Source: Wenjunlia vitaminophila DSM 41686
Lineage (GTDB): Bacteria > Actinomycetota > Actinomycetes > Streptomycetales > Streptomycetaceae
Length of the DNA stretch: 58,530 nucleotides
Direction: 5' to 3'
Assembly: GCF_000380165.1 (NCBI RefSeq)
Contig: NZ_KB904650.1
Coordinates: 86,842 to 145,371, forward strand
Positions 8,722 through 17,561 of this stretch are shown in pieces; the stretch's first letter is position 1; every line of letters starts with the position of its first letter. Below the pieces are notes generated by a model that worked only from the letters and a program-made list of their open reading frames with translations, had not been told where the DNA came from and made no database searches. A program made the position numbers and the translations under genes.

Positions 8722-9608
8722 GGGTGTGCGCCACCTTCCGCGCGGCGTCGAGCGGTCCTGGTCGTCGTGTTCCGGAGCCTCCAGGCGCGGGTCCCGGTGC
8801 TTCGGCGGCCGTCGTCCAGAGCGGCGTCGAACAGGAGGTTGGTGCCCATCGTCAGGGCCACGATCAGCAGCGCGGGGACGACCACGGCCCACGGCTGGAC
8901 GAGGAGACCGGCGCGGTTGCGGTCCACCATGACCGCCCAGTCCGCGGCGTCCGGCGCGACCCCGACGCCGAGGAACGCGGCCGTGGAGACCAGGTACAGC
9001 GCACCGGTCAGTCGGGTGCCGGCGTCGGCGGCCAGGGTGCGCAGCAGGCAACGGCCGACGTAGCCGACGGCGACGCGCCACCAGGTCTCGCCCTGCATGC
9101 GCAGCGCCTCGACCGCGGGACGGGCCGCGGTCTCCGCGGCGGCGGCGCGCACGATGCGGGCCGCGTCCGGCACGTTGACCAGGGCGATCAGCAGGGCGAG
9201 GCCGACGCCGCCGGGTGAGAGCACCGAGGCGACCATGAGGATCAGCAGCAGGGACGGGACGGCGAGCAGCACGTCCTGGGGCCGCATGAGCAGTTCCTCC
9301 AGCCAGCGGCGGTGGGTGAGCGCGCTGGCCAGGCCGGCGGGGAGGGCGACGAGGTAGGCCAGGGCGGTGGCGGCGAGCGCGGTCAGGACCACCGGGCGAC
9401 CTCCGTGCAGCACCTGGTGCCACACGTCGCGGCCCACGAAGTCGGTGCCGAGCCAGTGCCCGTCGCCGGGGGTGAACGACGCGGCTCGCGGTCCCGAGTC
9501 GCCCGCGAACACCGGGCCCAGCAGGGCGAGGGCCAGGGGCAGGGCGATGACGGCCAGCCCGAGGGCGAAGCGGCCCGGGCGTCGCCCGGTGCCGGGCTCG
9601 GTCCTCAC
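8718..9608 (-). CDS. ABC importer permease 2 (DppC-like)
   Basis: This 296-residue inner-membrane permease has the N-terminal DppC-type segment (HWLGTDFVGRDVWHQVLHG), about six transmembrane helices and the EAA loop region (AARIVRAAAAETAARPAVEALRMQG). It forms the heteromeric channel with the neighbouring permease. Start and stop both overlap neighbours by four bases (GTGA), which fixes the GTG start and shows tight translational coupling. The C-terminal tail after the last helix is Arg-rich. Confidence 0.92.
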   Translation of the reverse strand: MRTEPGTGRRPGRFALGLAVIALPLALALLGPVFAGDSGPRAASFTPGDGHWLGTDFVGRDVWHQVLHGGRPVVLTALAATALAYLVALPAGLASALTHRRWLEELLMRPQDVLLAVPSLLLILMVASVLSPGGVGLALLIALVNVPDAARIVRAAAAETAARPAVEALRMQGETWWRVAVGYVGRCLLRTLAADAGTRLTGALYLVSTAAFLGVGVAPDAADWAVMVDRNRAGLLVQPWAVVVPALLIVALTMGTNLLFDAALDDGRRSTGTRAWRLRNTTTRTARRRAEGGAHP

Positions 9609-10555
9609 GCGGCCACCCCCGCCCGGGGGGCCAGTCGGTGGACGACGAGGTCCGCGCAGAGGTTGAGGACGACGGTCAGCACGCCGAACACGACGGCGAG
9701 GCCCTGGACGACGGGCACGTCGCGTTCGGCGACGGCGTTCAGCAGCACGGTGCCGAGGCCGGGGATCACGAAGAGGGCCTCCACCACGATCACTCCGCAC
9801 AGCAGCCAGTCGATGGTGCGGGCGAGTTGCTGGGTGGCGGGGGCGAGGGCGTTGGGCAGGGCGTGGGCGTAGCGGATGCGGGCGCCCGCCACCCCGTAGC
9901 GGCGGGCCTGCGCCACGTACGGGGAGGCCAGCGCCTCGACCATGCCGGCGCGGACCAGCCGGGCCAGCGAGCACGCCGGCCGGGCCAGCAGCACCAGCAC
10001 GGGCAGGACCAGCGCCGTGGGGTGGGCGAGTAGGTCGGGGCCGTAGCCGATGGCGGTCGGTGGCAGCCAGCGCAGTTCGAGCGCGAAGACGGTGATCAGC
10101 AGCACACCGAGGGCGAACTCGGGGACCGCGTACACGGCGAGCGTCGCGGAGCTCACCAGGCGGTCCACGAGCCGCCCCTGGTGGCGGGCGGCCAGCACGC
10201 CGAGGCCGAAGCCGACCGGTACGAGCAGCGCCAGGGTGAGCGCGGCCAGCAGCAGGGTGGGGCCGACGCCGTCGGCGAGGTAGGTGCTGACGGGGCGGCC
10301 GGAGGCCAGGGAGGTGCCGAGGTCGCCGTGGGAGAGCCCGGCCACCCAGTGCGCCAGTCGTTGGTGTGCGGGCTGGTCGAGGCGGAGGGACTCGCGGATG
10401 GCCTCGATCCGGGCGGGGTCGGGCTGGTCGCCGGCCAGGGCCACCGCCGCGTCGCCCGGCAGGGCCTCGGTGAGCGCGAAGACCAGCAGCACCACGGCTG
10501 CGACCTGCGCGACGCCGAGCAGCAGCCGCCGGGCGACGAAGGACAGTTGGCTCAC
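9605..10555 (-). CDS. ABC importer permease 1 (DppB-like)
   Basis: This 316-residue permease has the DppB/OppB plan: a first helix followed by the periplasmic ALPGDAAVALAGDQPDPARIEAIRE segment, five further helices and a C-terminal EAA-type loop with RTIDWLLCGVIVVEALFVIPGLG. It pairs with the DppC-like subunit. The GTG start overlaps the stop of the binding-protein gene. Nothing in the sequence distinguishes peptide from nickel or metallophore specificity; the operon context is the only hint. Confidence 0.92.
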   Translation of the reverse strand: MSQLSFVARRLLLGVAQVAAVVLLVFALTEALPGDAAVALAGDQPDPARIEAIRESLRLDQPAHQRLAHWVAGLSHGDLGTSLASGRPVSTYLADGVGPTLLLAALTLALLVPVGFGLGVLAARHQGRLVDRLVSSATLAVYAVPEFALGVLLITVFALELRWLPPTAIGYGPDLLAHPTALVLPVLVLLARPACSLARLVRAGMVEALASPYVAQARRYGVAGARIRYAHALPNALAPATQQLARTIDWLLCGVIVVEALFVIPGLGTVLLNAVAERDVPVVQGLAVVFGVLTVVLNLCADLVVHRLAPRAGVAA

Positions 10556-12159
10556 GCCAGCCACACCTTGTCGAAGCGGGCCCAGTTGAGGGTGTTGGCG
10601 GGTGCCTTGCGGTCGACTCCCCTGACGCGGCGCGCGGTACCGATGATCCAGTCCGCGAAGCCCCACACCAGGAAGCCGCCCTCGGTGTGCAGGCGGCGCT
10701 GCATGCGGTCGTACACGGCGGCGCGCCCGCTGGTGTCCCTGGTGGACTGGGCCTGCTGGTAGAGGGCGTCGAAGTCCGCGTGGTGCCACTTGGTGGCGTT
10801 GGTGGTCGATCCGGTGAGCAGGCGCTGGGAGATGTGTGCCTCGATGGGCATGGCTCCGGAGCGGTAGCAGCACAGGGTGCCGTGGTCGAGGATGTCGCTC
10901 CAGTACGAGTCCTTGCTGCCCATCGTGATGTCGATGGTGACTCCCGCCTCCTTCGCCTGGTCGCGGAAGATGCTGGCGGCCTCGGTGAACCCGGCAGCGA
11001 CGGCCGAGGTGTTCAGAGTGACCCTGAGCCCCTCCGCGCCGGCCTGCCTCAGCAGGGAACGTGCACGGGCGAGGTCCTGCCCGCGCTGCGGGATGCCGTC
11101 GGCGTAGTACTCGTACCCCTTGCCGAACAGGTCGTTGCCGATCTCGCCCGCGCCGGAGAGCGCACCGTCAACGAGTTCCTGGCGGTCGGCGATGAGGAAG
11201 AACGCCTGCCGCACCCGCGGGTCGTCGAAGGGGGGCCGGTCGGTCTTCATGGCGAACGCCTGCATGGCGCTGCGACGCAGCCGCACGATCTCGATCTGTC
11301 CCCCGCCCTCGTGGGCGCGGGCGGTGGTGGGGTTGAGTTCGTGGGCGTACTCGACCTGGCCGCCGAGGAGCGCGTTGACGCGGGCGGACTCCTCGTTGGC
11401 GACGACGATCTCCAACTCGTCGAGGTGCGGGGCGCCGTCCCAGTGGTCGTCGTGGCGGCGCAGGACGGTGGAGCGACCGGGCGCGAAGGAGACGAGGCGG
11501 AACGGGCCGGAGCCGACGGGTTCCTTGTCGTAGGCGGCCGGGTCGCCGTCGCCGAAGTCCTCGGGGACGATGTAGGCGCCGAACGCCGCCAGGACGTTGG
11601 GGAACTCGGCGGTGGGGCGTTTGAGGACGAACTCGATGGTCCGGTTGCCGGTGGCGCGGCTGGCGTCGAGGTCGATCGGCTCGAGGGACGCCTTGGCGCG
11701 GAACGTCTGCTTCGGGTCGGCGATGCGCCGGTAGCTGTACAGCACGTCCCGCGCGGTCACCGGCCCGCCGTTGTGGAACGTGGCCTCGCGCAGGGTGACC
11801 TGCCAGCGGTCCAACGTCCGGTTCGCCTCCCACGTCGAGGCGAGGCGGGGCTGGGCGGACAGGTCGGCGCCGTGGTCGGCGAGCTTGTCGAAGAGCGCCT
11901 TGGCGCGTGCGGCGTCGGCGAAGAGGTTGGTCCGGTGGGGGTCGAGGGTCTCGCTGGCGCCACCGCCCGCGAACGCGGCGCGCAGCCGCCCGCCGCGTCT
12001 GGGCGTGCCGTCGCCCTTGCCTGGAGCGTCGGGAGACGGGGAACCGCAGCCGCTCAGTGCCAGGGCGCCGAACGCGGCGGCGCCCGTGACAGCGCCCGTG
12101 ACGGCGAGGAATCCGCGGCGGTCCGGGCGGGAGAAGGGACGGGAGGGGTCGTCGTGCAT
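10552..12159 (-). CDS. Extracellular solute-binding lipoprotein, SBP_bac_5 family
   Basis: This 535-residue protein captures the substrate outside the membrane and delivers it to the two permeases. The N-terminus carries a twin-arginine signal (R14-R15, DRRGFLAV) and a lipobox (LSGC, Cys38), so it is exported folded by Tat and lipid-anchored. The body follows the SBP_5 plan (LADHGADLSAQPRLASTWE, PVTARDVLYSYRRIADP, ALLGGQVEYA, RVRQAFFLIADRQELVDGALSG). I preferred the ATG that gives a normal signal peptide over one 66 bases upstream. The family binds peptides, nickel, opines and metallophores. Linkage to an MFS exporter under a metal-type box favours a metallophore ligand, by inference only. 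Confidence 0.93.
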   Translation of the reverse strand: MHDDPSRPFSRPDRRGFLAVTGAVTGAAAFGALALSGCGSPSPDAPGKGDGTPRRGGRLRAAFAGGGASETLDPHRTNLFADAARAKALFDKLADHGADLSAQPRLASTWEANRTLDRWQVTLREATFHNGGPVTARDVLYSYRRIADPKQTFRAKASLEPIDLDASRATGNRTIEFVLKRPTAEFPNVLAAFGAYIVPEDFGDGDPAAYDKEPVGSGPFRLVSFAPGRSTVLRRHDDHWDGAPHLDELEIVVANEESARVNALLGGQVEYAHELNPTTARAHEGGGQIEIVRLRRSAMQAFAMKTDRPPFDDPRVRQAFFLIADRQELVDGALSGAGEIGNDLFGKGYEYYADGIPQRGQDLARARSLLRQAGAEGLRVTLNTSAVAAGFTEAASIFRDQAKEAGVTIDITMGSKDSYWSDILDHGTLCCYRSGAMPIEAHISQRLLTGSTTNATKWHHADFDALYQQAQSTRDTSGRAAVYDRMQRRLHTEGGFLVWGFADWIIGTARRVRGVDRKAPANTLNWARFDKVWLA

Positions 12160-12287
12160 GGGGTGTTCCCTTGAGGTCGTGGTGGTGCGTGGGGTGTCGG
12201 GGGGTGTCAGGGGTGGGGGAGGCATCGGGGAACTCCGGGCCGGGGCAGTCCACCGCCTGGTTCCGCGTGCCTGCGGTCATCGCGGGG

Positions 12288-13565
12288 TCATGTCGCGCCC
12301 TTCCCTCGGGCCGCTGCCACCGGGGTGGGCCCCGGTGTCGCCGGCAGCGAGCCCCGTCGGCGCAGCCGGGCCACCGCGGCGGCGGAGAGCAGGCCGAACA
12401 GCGCGCAGCACCCCCAGGGCAGCCAGCCGGCGCCGTTGCGCTCCCCGGTGTCCATGGCCCAGCCGACGGCGGTGTTGCCGACGGCAGCGGCGACGCCCGA
12501 GACCATGTAGAAGATCCCGAAGTGTGTACCGGTCAGCTCGGGGCGGCCGAACGCGGGGATGAGTTCCATCACGAACGGCTGGGCGACCATCACCCCGAGG
12601 TGGAGCAGCAGGGCCCCGGCCAGCACGGGCAGGAGGCGCAGTGCCGCGTCGGCCGTCCCGCGGGGTGCGTCGAAGGAGGTCGTCACCAGTGGCGGCAGGA
12701 ACGCCAGCGCCATCAGGCCGAGTCCGGTGGAGATCCAGCGTGCCCTGTCGCCGTGTTCCCTCAGGGCGCGGGTGATCCGCACCTGGAGGGCGAGGTTGGT
12801 GAGGGTGCCCACGAGGAAGACGAGTCCGGTCGCGCCGTCCCACGCGGTGGCCCGCCGCGCTCCGTCGGGCAGCAGCAGGTAGAGCTGGTTCTCCAGGGTG
12901 AACATGCCGACCATGGCGAGCGCGAACGCCAGGAAGGCCCGGTTGCCGAGGACCTCCCGCCAGTCCCCGAGCACCGTGCCCACGCTCGGCTCCGTCTTCC
13001 GCGCGGGCAGGACCAGGGCCTGCGCGACGGTGAGGGCCGCGAAGATCCCCGCGGCGGTCAGCGCGGACGTGCGGAAGTCAACCAGGAGCAGTGCGCTGCC
13101 GAGCAACGGGCCGATCAGCGCGCCGGCGGTGGCGAACACGTTGAACAGGGCGAACGCCTCGGCCTTGCGCTCGCCGGCCTCCTGGGCGACGTAGGCGCGT
13201 ACGGCGGGGTTGAACAGCGCTCCGGCGAAGCCGCTGAGGACGGACGCCGCGACGAGGACGGCCAGGTTGTCACCGAGCGCGAACAGCGCGAACCCGATGG
13301 TGCGCAGGCCGCAACCGGCGATGATGACGCCGCGCGCCCCGAGCCGGTCGGACGCGGAGCCGCCGATGACGAACAGCCCCTGCTGGCTCAGGTTGCGCAC
13401 GCCCAGGACGACGCCGACGACGACGGCTGACATGCCCAGGTTCTCGCCGAGGTGGGTGGCGAGATAGGGGACGAGGAGGTAGAAGCCGGTGTTGACGCCG
13501 AGCTGGTTGACCAGCAGGAGTTGGACCGCGACGGGGAAACGGCGCATCTCGTGCCAGGGCCTCAC
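12288..13565 (-). CDS. MFS efflux transporter, first gene of the metal-box operon
   Basis: This 425-residue, 12-helix Major Facilitator carries the loop 2-3 motif in the form GGSASDRLGARGVIIAG. It is followed by NVFATAGALIGPLLGSAL, and the second half starts near AFLAFALAMVGMF. The GTG start has a very good ribosome-binding site (GGAGGTGA, four bases before). It is transcribed ahead of the ABC importer genes with about 128 bases between its stop and the binding-protein start, so one operon is likely. An exporter next to a Dpp-like importer is the layout of staphylopine-type systems (CntE with CntABCDF), but no metallophore synthase is present nearby. Drug efflux is the alternative. Confidence 0.88.
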   Translation of the reverse strand: MRPWHEMRRFPVAVQLLLVNQLGVNTGFYLLVPYLATHLGENLGMSAVVVGVVLGVRNLSQQGLFVIGGSASDRLGARGVIIAGCGLRTIGFALFALGDNLAVLVAASVLSGFAGALFNPAVRAYVAQEAGERKAEAFALFNVFATAGALIGPLLGSALLLVDFRTSALTAAGIFAALTVAQALVLPARKTEPSVGTVLGDWREVLGNRAFLAFALAMVGMFTLENQLYLLLPDGARRATAWDGATGLVFLVGTLTNLALQVRITRALREHGDRARWISTGLGLMALAFLPPLVTTSFDAPRGTADAALRLLPVLAGALLLHLGVMVAQPFVMELIPAFGRPELTGTHFGIFYMVSGVAAAVGNTAVGWAMDTGERNGAGWLPWGCCALFGLLSAAAVARLRRRGSLPATPGPTPVAAARGKGAT

Positions 13566-13747
13566 GGTTCACCTCCCCCCGGCTGGACTCCTGGCCCGGG
13601 CAGGGCACTGGGGAACGCGGAACCGCTCTGGCTCCCGGCCACCGACAGGTGAGGCACGGCTTCCCTTCCCGGGCTTGGGATCGACGACTCCAGGGCTGCC
13701 CGACAACGCCTCCTCACCTGGGAAGCAGCCGGCGCGAGCCCTGCGAC

Positions 13748-13775
13748 ATGCTAGCGATAATCATTTTCATTGCCA
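13748..13775 (-). promoter_or_regulatory. Promoter with embedded Zur/Fur-type metal box for the MFS-ABC operon
   Basis: Read on the minus strand, TGGCAA (-35) and TAGCAT (-10) flank a 16-base spacer that contains TGAAAATGATTATCG (13755-13769). This matches 13 of 15 bases of the actinobacterial Zur consensus TGAAAATGATTTTCA as I know it and also resembles a Fur box. It is unusually AT-rich for the surroundings and lies about 190 bases before the MFS start codon. A repressor there would block RNA polymerase directly. The rest of 13566-14044 holds no gene I can support. Confidence 0.6.
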
Positions 13776-14044
13776 TGTGATGGTCCTCTCCCCCGGTTCC
13801 CTCGCACCGTCCGCCACCTCGTCAGCCAGCGGGAAGAGGGGGAGGACGTCCCAGGGTCTCCGCGGCGGCCCGCGCACGGGCTCGGACCGCCGCAGCGCAT
13901 GACGGAAGAGGGCGACGCCGTCCGACGTCGCCCTCAGCGCCTTCCGATCACGGGAAGGAGTGCGGGGTGCTCACGAATGCCACGTCAGGAACCCAGTGGT
14001 TCCGACGAAACCCCTCATGCCCCGCGGGAGTTCGGAGACACGCC

Positions 14045-14509
14045 TCAGAGCACGCCGGGAAGCCGGTCGTGCAGGCTCTGCGCGAAACACGTCCGGTAGA
14101 CACCCTGGACGATGGCTCCCGGAGACTGGTAGCCCCTGTGCTCCGGGTTCGAGACGCCCGTGTCCCACGGTGTCACCTCTACCGAGAACGGCGACACCCG
14201 ACCCAGATACGCCTGCGCGACCTCTGCCAAGTCCCGCTGCCCCGCCACCGTCGGGTGCCAGAAGCCACGGCCCTGGCCGACCACCCAGGCGCACAGGTCC
14301 TCGGTGTCGTCCTCGGACCAGACCACGCCATCGACCCTCACTCCCTGCGAGAAGTCGGCCAGGGAACACATCGCGGCGCCGTACGCGAGGGCGTAGGCCT
14401 CAAGGACCTCCCGTGGCTGCGACTCCAGCCAGGACGCAAGGGCCGACAAACGCGGTCGTGTCGCGTCCAGGACCTCCCAGAACCACTCGGGAATTTCCTC
14501 GAGTTCCAC
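14045..14509 (-). CDS. DUF4240-like protein
   Basis: This 154-residue soluble protein resembles DUF4240: an N-terminal helical part (PEWFWEVLDATRPRL) and the central pattern DTEDLCAWVVGQGRGFWHPTVAG, close to the W-x-V/I-G-Q-G-R segment of that family. Function is unknown. Its codon use is somewhat less biased than that of neighbouring operons. It stands alone between two unrelated genes. Confidence 0.6.
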   Translation of the reverse strand: MELEEIPEWFWEVLDATRPRLSALASWLESQPREVLEAYALAYGAAMCSLADFSQGVRVDGVVWSEDDTEDLCAWVVGQGRGFWHPTVAGQRDLAEVAQAYLGRVSPFSVEVTPWDTGVSNPEHRGYQSPGAIVQGVYRTCFAQSLHDRLPGVL

Positions 14510-14688
14510 GAGAGCGCTCCTGGTGACGCCGAACAGTGTCCGTACGACCGTACAAAGAGGAGGCAGGCACCACCGCGGATAGGCGGGAACCCGTACGGAA
14601 CGGCCGGGGCCTCAGCCCGGCGGAAGGTCCGACACCGCCTGACTGGTCCGCCCACCATTCGCTGTGGCCGTCTTCCCTCAGGCCCGGC

Positions 14689-15453
14689 TCACCTGGCCCA
14701 CGTCGGGCAGAACTCCACGTGGAACTGTTCCCGCCCGTGGTCAAGGTCCTCCCAGGCGTGGAGCAACCGGCACACGTGGTAGTTGCAGCTCCCGGGGATG
14801 TAGAGCCTGGTGGCGGCTGCGGGGGGACCCTCCCTGGTGACGTCGAGGAGGTCCCGGGCCGCCTCCCGGAACGCGCCCGTGCCACCGGTGAGGAACAGCG
14901 TCCGGGCGTGGACGTGCTGCCGCAGCGGGTCCCTGCGCCAGTGGTCGTCCACCGGCGTTCCCGAGGACTCCTCCCCGGCCGGCACATCGCCGAGCGGCAC
15001 CCGCGCGGTGCGGAGTTCACGCGGTGCGTTACCGGCGTTCAGGCGCTCGCGCAACCGCTTCCAGCGGGTGACCGGGAACTGCGTCGCCCGGTGGGCCAGG
15101 ACCAAGTCAAGCGGCTGCTCGCCCAGCCAGCCGACGTCGGGAGCGGTCGGCGCGGCACGCGTGGGCAGGTGGACCAGGGACCGCGGGGACCGTGCCGCCA
15201 GCAGGAACAGGGTGGCGATGCGGCGACCATCAGCCCGGTCCACGTACATGTCGTAGAAGGAATGGGACCGGTACAGGGCACCGTTCCGCAGTGGGCGCGC
15301 CGGGCGGATCACCCGGTGCTCCACGCCCCCCAGGCGCACGTGCTGCACGGATATCCTCACTCGCAGGTCGTCCCGGGTCAGTGCGGCCCTCGACGCGGTC
15401 AATCCCTTGCCCCCCTCTGTCGGCTCCTTCAGCCGGTGAGGGCATGATGGCAC
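14689..15453 (-). CDS. Hypothetical protein, no recognised family
   Basis: This 254-residue protein has no signal peptide or membrane helix that I can see and no motif I recognise. The middle is Arg-rich (HRATQFPVTRWKRLRERLNAG) and the C-terminus contains three Cys residues (IPGSCNYHVCRLLH, VEFCPTWAR). The GTG start lacks a good ribosome-binding site. A TTG 51 bases downstream, eight bases after a GGGGGG run, is an attractive alternative that would give 237 residues. Third-position GC bias supports a real gene. Confidence 0.6.
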   Translation of the reverse strand: MPSCPHRLKEPTEGGKGLTASRAALTRDDLRVRISVQHVRLGGVEHRVIRPARPLRNGALYRSHSFYDMYVDRADGRRIATLFLLAARSPRSLVHLPTRAAPTAPDVGWLGEQPLDLVLAHRATQFPVTRWKRLRERLNAGNAPRELRTARVPLGDVPAGEESSGTPVDDHWRRDPLRQHVHARTLFLTGGTGAFREAARDLLDVTREGPPAAATRLYIPGSCNYHVCRLLHAWEDLDHGREQFHVEFCPTWAR

Positions 15454-15576
15454 TCAACACTTCGACGGGCGAGGGGGTTTCCTAGGACGGGAGACCAGCG
15501 GAATCACAGAGCCGATTAGTCCCGTTCATTACGAATTCCAGCGAAGCAGGGCCTTCGGCCAGATAGGGTCGGTGCC

Positions 15577-16389
15577 ATGACGAGTGCCATCGTTGACACG
15601 GCCGACGAGGTCCAGGTGGGGACCCTGATACGCCACTGGCGCAGGCAGCGGCGTATCAGCCAGCTCGACCTGGCATTGAAGGCGGACAGTTCCGCCCGCC
15701 ACATCAGCTTCATCGAAACCGGCCGCTCCCGGCCGAGCCAGGAGATGGTGCTCCGGCTCGCCGAGCACCTCGAGGTGCCGGTGCGCGACCGCAACGCCCT
15801 GCTGGTGGCGGCCGGATACGCCCCCACCTACCGGGAGACGCCGCTGCGGGACCCGTCCATGGCCGCCCTGAGCGCCGTGCTCGACCGACTGCTCGAGGCC
15901 CACGAGCCCAACCCGGCGCTGGTGCTGGACGGCCTGTACGACATCGTCGCGGCCAACCGCGGGGCCCTGGCGCTGCTCGACGGCGTGCCCGACCACCTGC
16001 TGCGCCCGCCGATGAACGCCATCCGTCTCACCCTGCACCCGCAGGGCCTCGCCGGCCGCATCCGCAACCTCGCCGAGTGGCGGGCGCACCTGCTGGAGCG
16101 GATCGAGCACCAGGCCAGCCTGCGCTCGTCGGTGGCGTTGCGCGCGCTGTACGACGAGGTCTCCGCCTACCCCGCGCCCGACCGGCAGGGCGAGGGCGAG
16201 CACCGGTCACCCGGCGCCCATCCCTACGCGCTGCCGATGCGGATCGAGGTGGGCGGTGCGGTGCTGTCGTTCCTCTCCACCGTCACCACGTTCAACACAC
16301 CCATGGACGTCACCGTCTCCGAGCTGGCGGTGGAGACCTTCCTGCCCGCCGACCCGGAGACGGCCGCCGCCCTCAGGGCCCGTGGCTGA
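15577..16389 (+). CDS. MmyB/MltR-type XRE transcriptional regulator
   Basis: This 270-residue regulator has an N-terminal Cro/CI helix-turn-helix (about 15-75, LIRHWRRQRRISQLDLALKAD, RHISFIETGRSRPSQEMVLRLAEHLEVP) and a C-terminal MmyB-type PAS-like ligand-binding domain (about 100-265, PALVLDGLYDIVAANRGALALL, RIEVGGAVLSFLSTVTTFNTPMDVTVSELAVETFLPAD). The family controls short-chain dehydrogenases, SnoaL-like proteins and similar genes in response to small lipophilic ligands. No ribosome-binding site precedes the ATG. TAGGGT seven bases upstream suggests a leaderless transcript. The convergent SnoaL-like gene is its likely target. Confidence 0.92.
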   Translation: MTSAIVDTADEVQVGTLIRHWRRQRRISQLDLALKADSSARHISFIETGRSRPSQEMVLRLAEHLEVPVRDRNALLVAAGYAPTYRETPLRDPSMAALSAVLDRLLEAHEPNPALVLDGLYDIVAANRGALALLDGVPDHLLRPPMNAIRLTLHPQGLAGRIRNLAEWRAHLLERIEHQASLRSSVALRALYDEVSAYPAPDRQGEGEHRSPGAHPYALPMRIEVGGAVLSFLSTVTTFNTPMDVTVSELAVETFLPADPETAAALRARG

Positions 16390-16397
16390 GGGCGGCC

Positions 16398-16763
16398 TCA
16401 CGCGCCGGGCAGCCGGTCCAGGAAGCCGCTGACGGAGCGGATGCGCCCGTCGTCGGCCAGGGTGACCACGTCGAACCCCGCGGCGGGGGCCGAGCCGTCG
16501 GCCCTGGAGACCAGGTCCCAGGTGAACCGGGCCAGGTCGTGGTGCGCGTCAGGGGTGCCGGTCAGCGTGAACGCGAACCCGGGGAACTGCTGCTGGGCCC
16601 CGGCGATCGCGGCGGCGATCTGGTCGTGCCCGCTGACCTCGATCAACGGGTCGGTGTAGGTGGCGTCCTCGGTGAACGCGGCGGCCACCGCCTCGTTCAG
16701 CTCCTCCGGCGTGGCGTTCCAGGCGGCGAAGTAGCGCTGGACGGCGTCCTGGTGCGCGGACAT
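16398..16763 (-). CDS. SnoaL-like (NTF2-fold) protein
   Basis: This 121-residue protein has the NTF2/SnoaL layout: an N-terminal helix (HQDAVQRYFAAWNATPEELNEAVAAAFTEDATYTDPLIEVSGHDQI-type beginning), then four strands ending in VVTLADDGRIRSVSGFLDRLPG. Such proteins act as small cyclases, isomerases or ligand-binding units, and the exact reaction cannot be read from sequence. It converges on the MmyB-type regulator with eight bases between stops and has a perfect dyad upstream. Confidence 0.88.
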   Translation of the reverse strand: MSAHQDAVQRYFAAWNATPEELNEAVAAAFTEDATYTDPLIEVSGHDQIAAAIAGAQQQFPGFAFTLTGTPDAHHDLARFTWDLVSRADGSAPAAGFDVVTLADDGRIRSVSGFLDRLPGA

Positions 16764-16846
16764 GGCGTTCCCCTTCCCATCGGTTCGGCCTGGTCACCCG
16801 GGCCGCTTCGGATGTCCTCCAGCATGTCCGCGTCGTCCCGCGGAGG

Positions 16847-16867
16847 CGATTACCAGCCAGGTAATCG
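16847..16867. promoter_or_regulatory. Perfect 8-bp inverted repeat operator upstream of SnoaL-like gene
   Basis: CGATTACC, five bases (AGCCA), then GGTAATCG form a perfect dyad 84 bases before the SnoaL-like start codon. It is a likely operator for the adjacent MmyB-type regulator. The rest of 16764-17152 holds no gene I can support. Confidence 0.55.
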
Positions 16868-17152
16868 TCGGCGTCCTTCCCAGGTCACGCTCGCGGGCGC
16901 AGCGGGGGGCCGCGGGGGCCCATCAAACGGAGTCCGTTCCGCTGAGCCACACTGCGCACCCCGAGATGTCGGGGGCGAAGTCCAGCATGCTGCTGATCAG
17001 CGTCCCGAGCGTGTCATCGGCGTGGCCCTTTTGGTGAGCTGCCGGAGATACGACTCGGTCAGGTGGCCGGGGACGGACACCATCCGGCCGTAGACCTCGT
17101 CGAGCGACGCCGTCAGGCCCCGGTGGTCCAGGTCCAACTGGTCACGAGCATC

Positions 17153-17561
17153 CGGGCGACGATCCGGGCGCTGGATGCGGCCATCGCCGACGCGGTCGCC
17201 TCGCACCCCTACGCACCGCTGCTCGCGACCACGCCCCGGATCGGCACGATCAACCTCGGGCAGCTCACCGGCGAGATCGGACCGATCCTGGAACGCTCCC
17301 GCACCAGCGAGCAGTTCACCGCCGGAACCGGCGTCGTCCCCGTGACCCGGGCCTCGGGCAAGTCCCGCGTGGTGAGCTACCGCCACGCGGCCAACCACCG
17401 CGCCCGGCTGGCCATCGTCGGCTACGCCGCCCGCATCCTCGCCCGCGCCTGGCTGCGTGTGATGTGGGCCTGCTGGCGCGACGGAACCTGCTACGACCCC
17501 CGACACCCACCGAGCCAACAACAAGATCAAACCCGATCCCGAGGCGGCTCTGGAGGCATAG
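17153..17561 (+). mobile_element. IS110-family transposase remnant (C-terminal domain, frameshifted)
   Basis: The encoded protein matches the C-terminal Transposase_20 part of IS110 elements: TTPRIGTINLGQLTGEIGPI, then GTGVVPVTRASGKSRVVSYR, RARLAIVGYAARILARAW and WRDGTCYDP. The N-terminal DEDD catalytic half is missing, so it cannot be active. After CYDP the frame shifts: dropping one C from the run 17497-17501 restores a natural ending (DTHRANNKIKPDPEAALEA, stop at 17559). No terminal repeats were seen. It lies directly before a lower-GC gene and may mark the edge of transferred DNA. Confidence 0.7.

Noticed and set aside
13751-13773. Iron box of the DmdR/DtxR type
   Set aside because: The sequence lacks the TTAGGTTAGGCTAACCTAA-like core and instead matches the Zur/Fur pattern.
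16997-17530. Minus-strand gene opposite the IS110 remnant
   Set aside because: Only the last 40 residues look remotely protein-like; most is the antisense of the transposase fragment.
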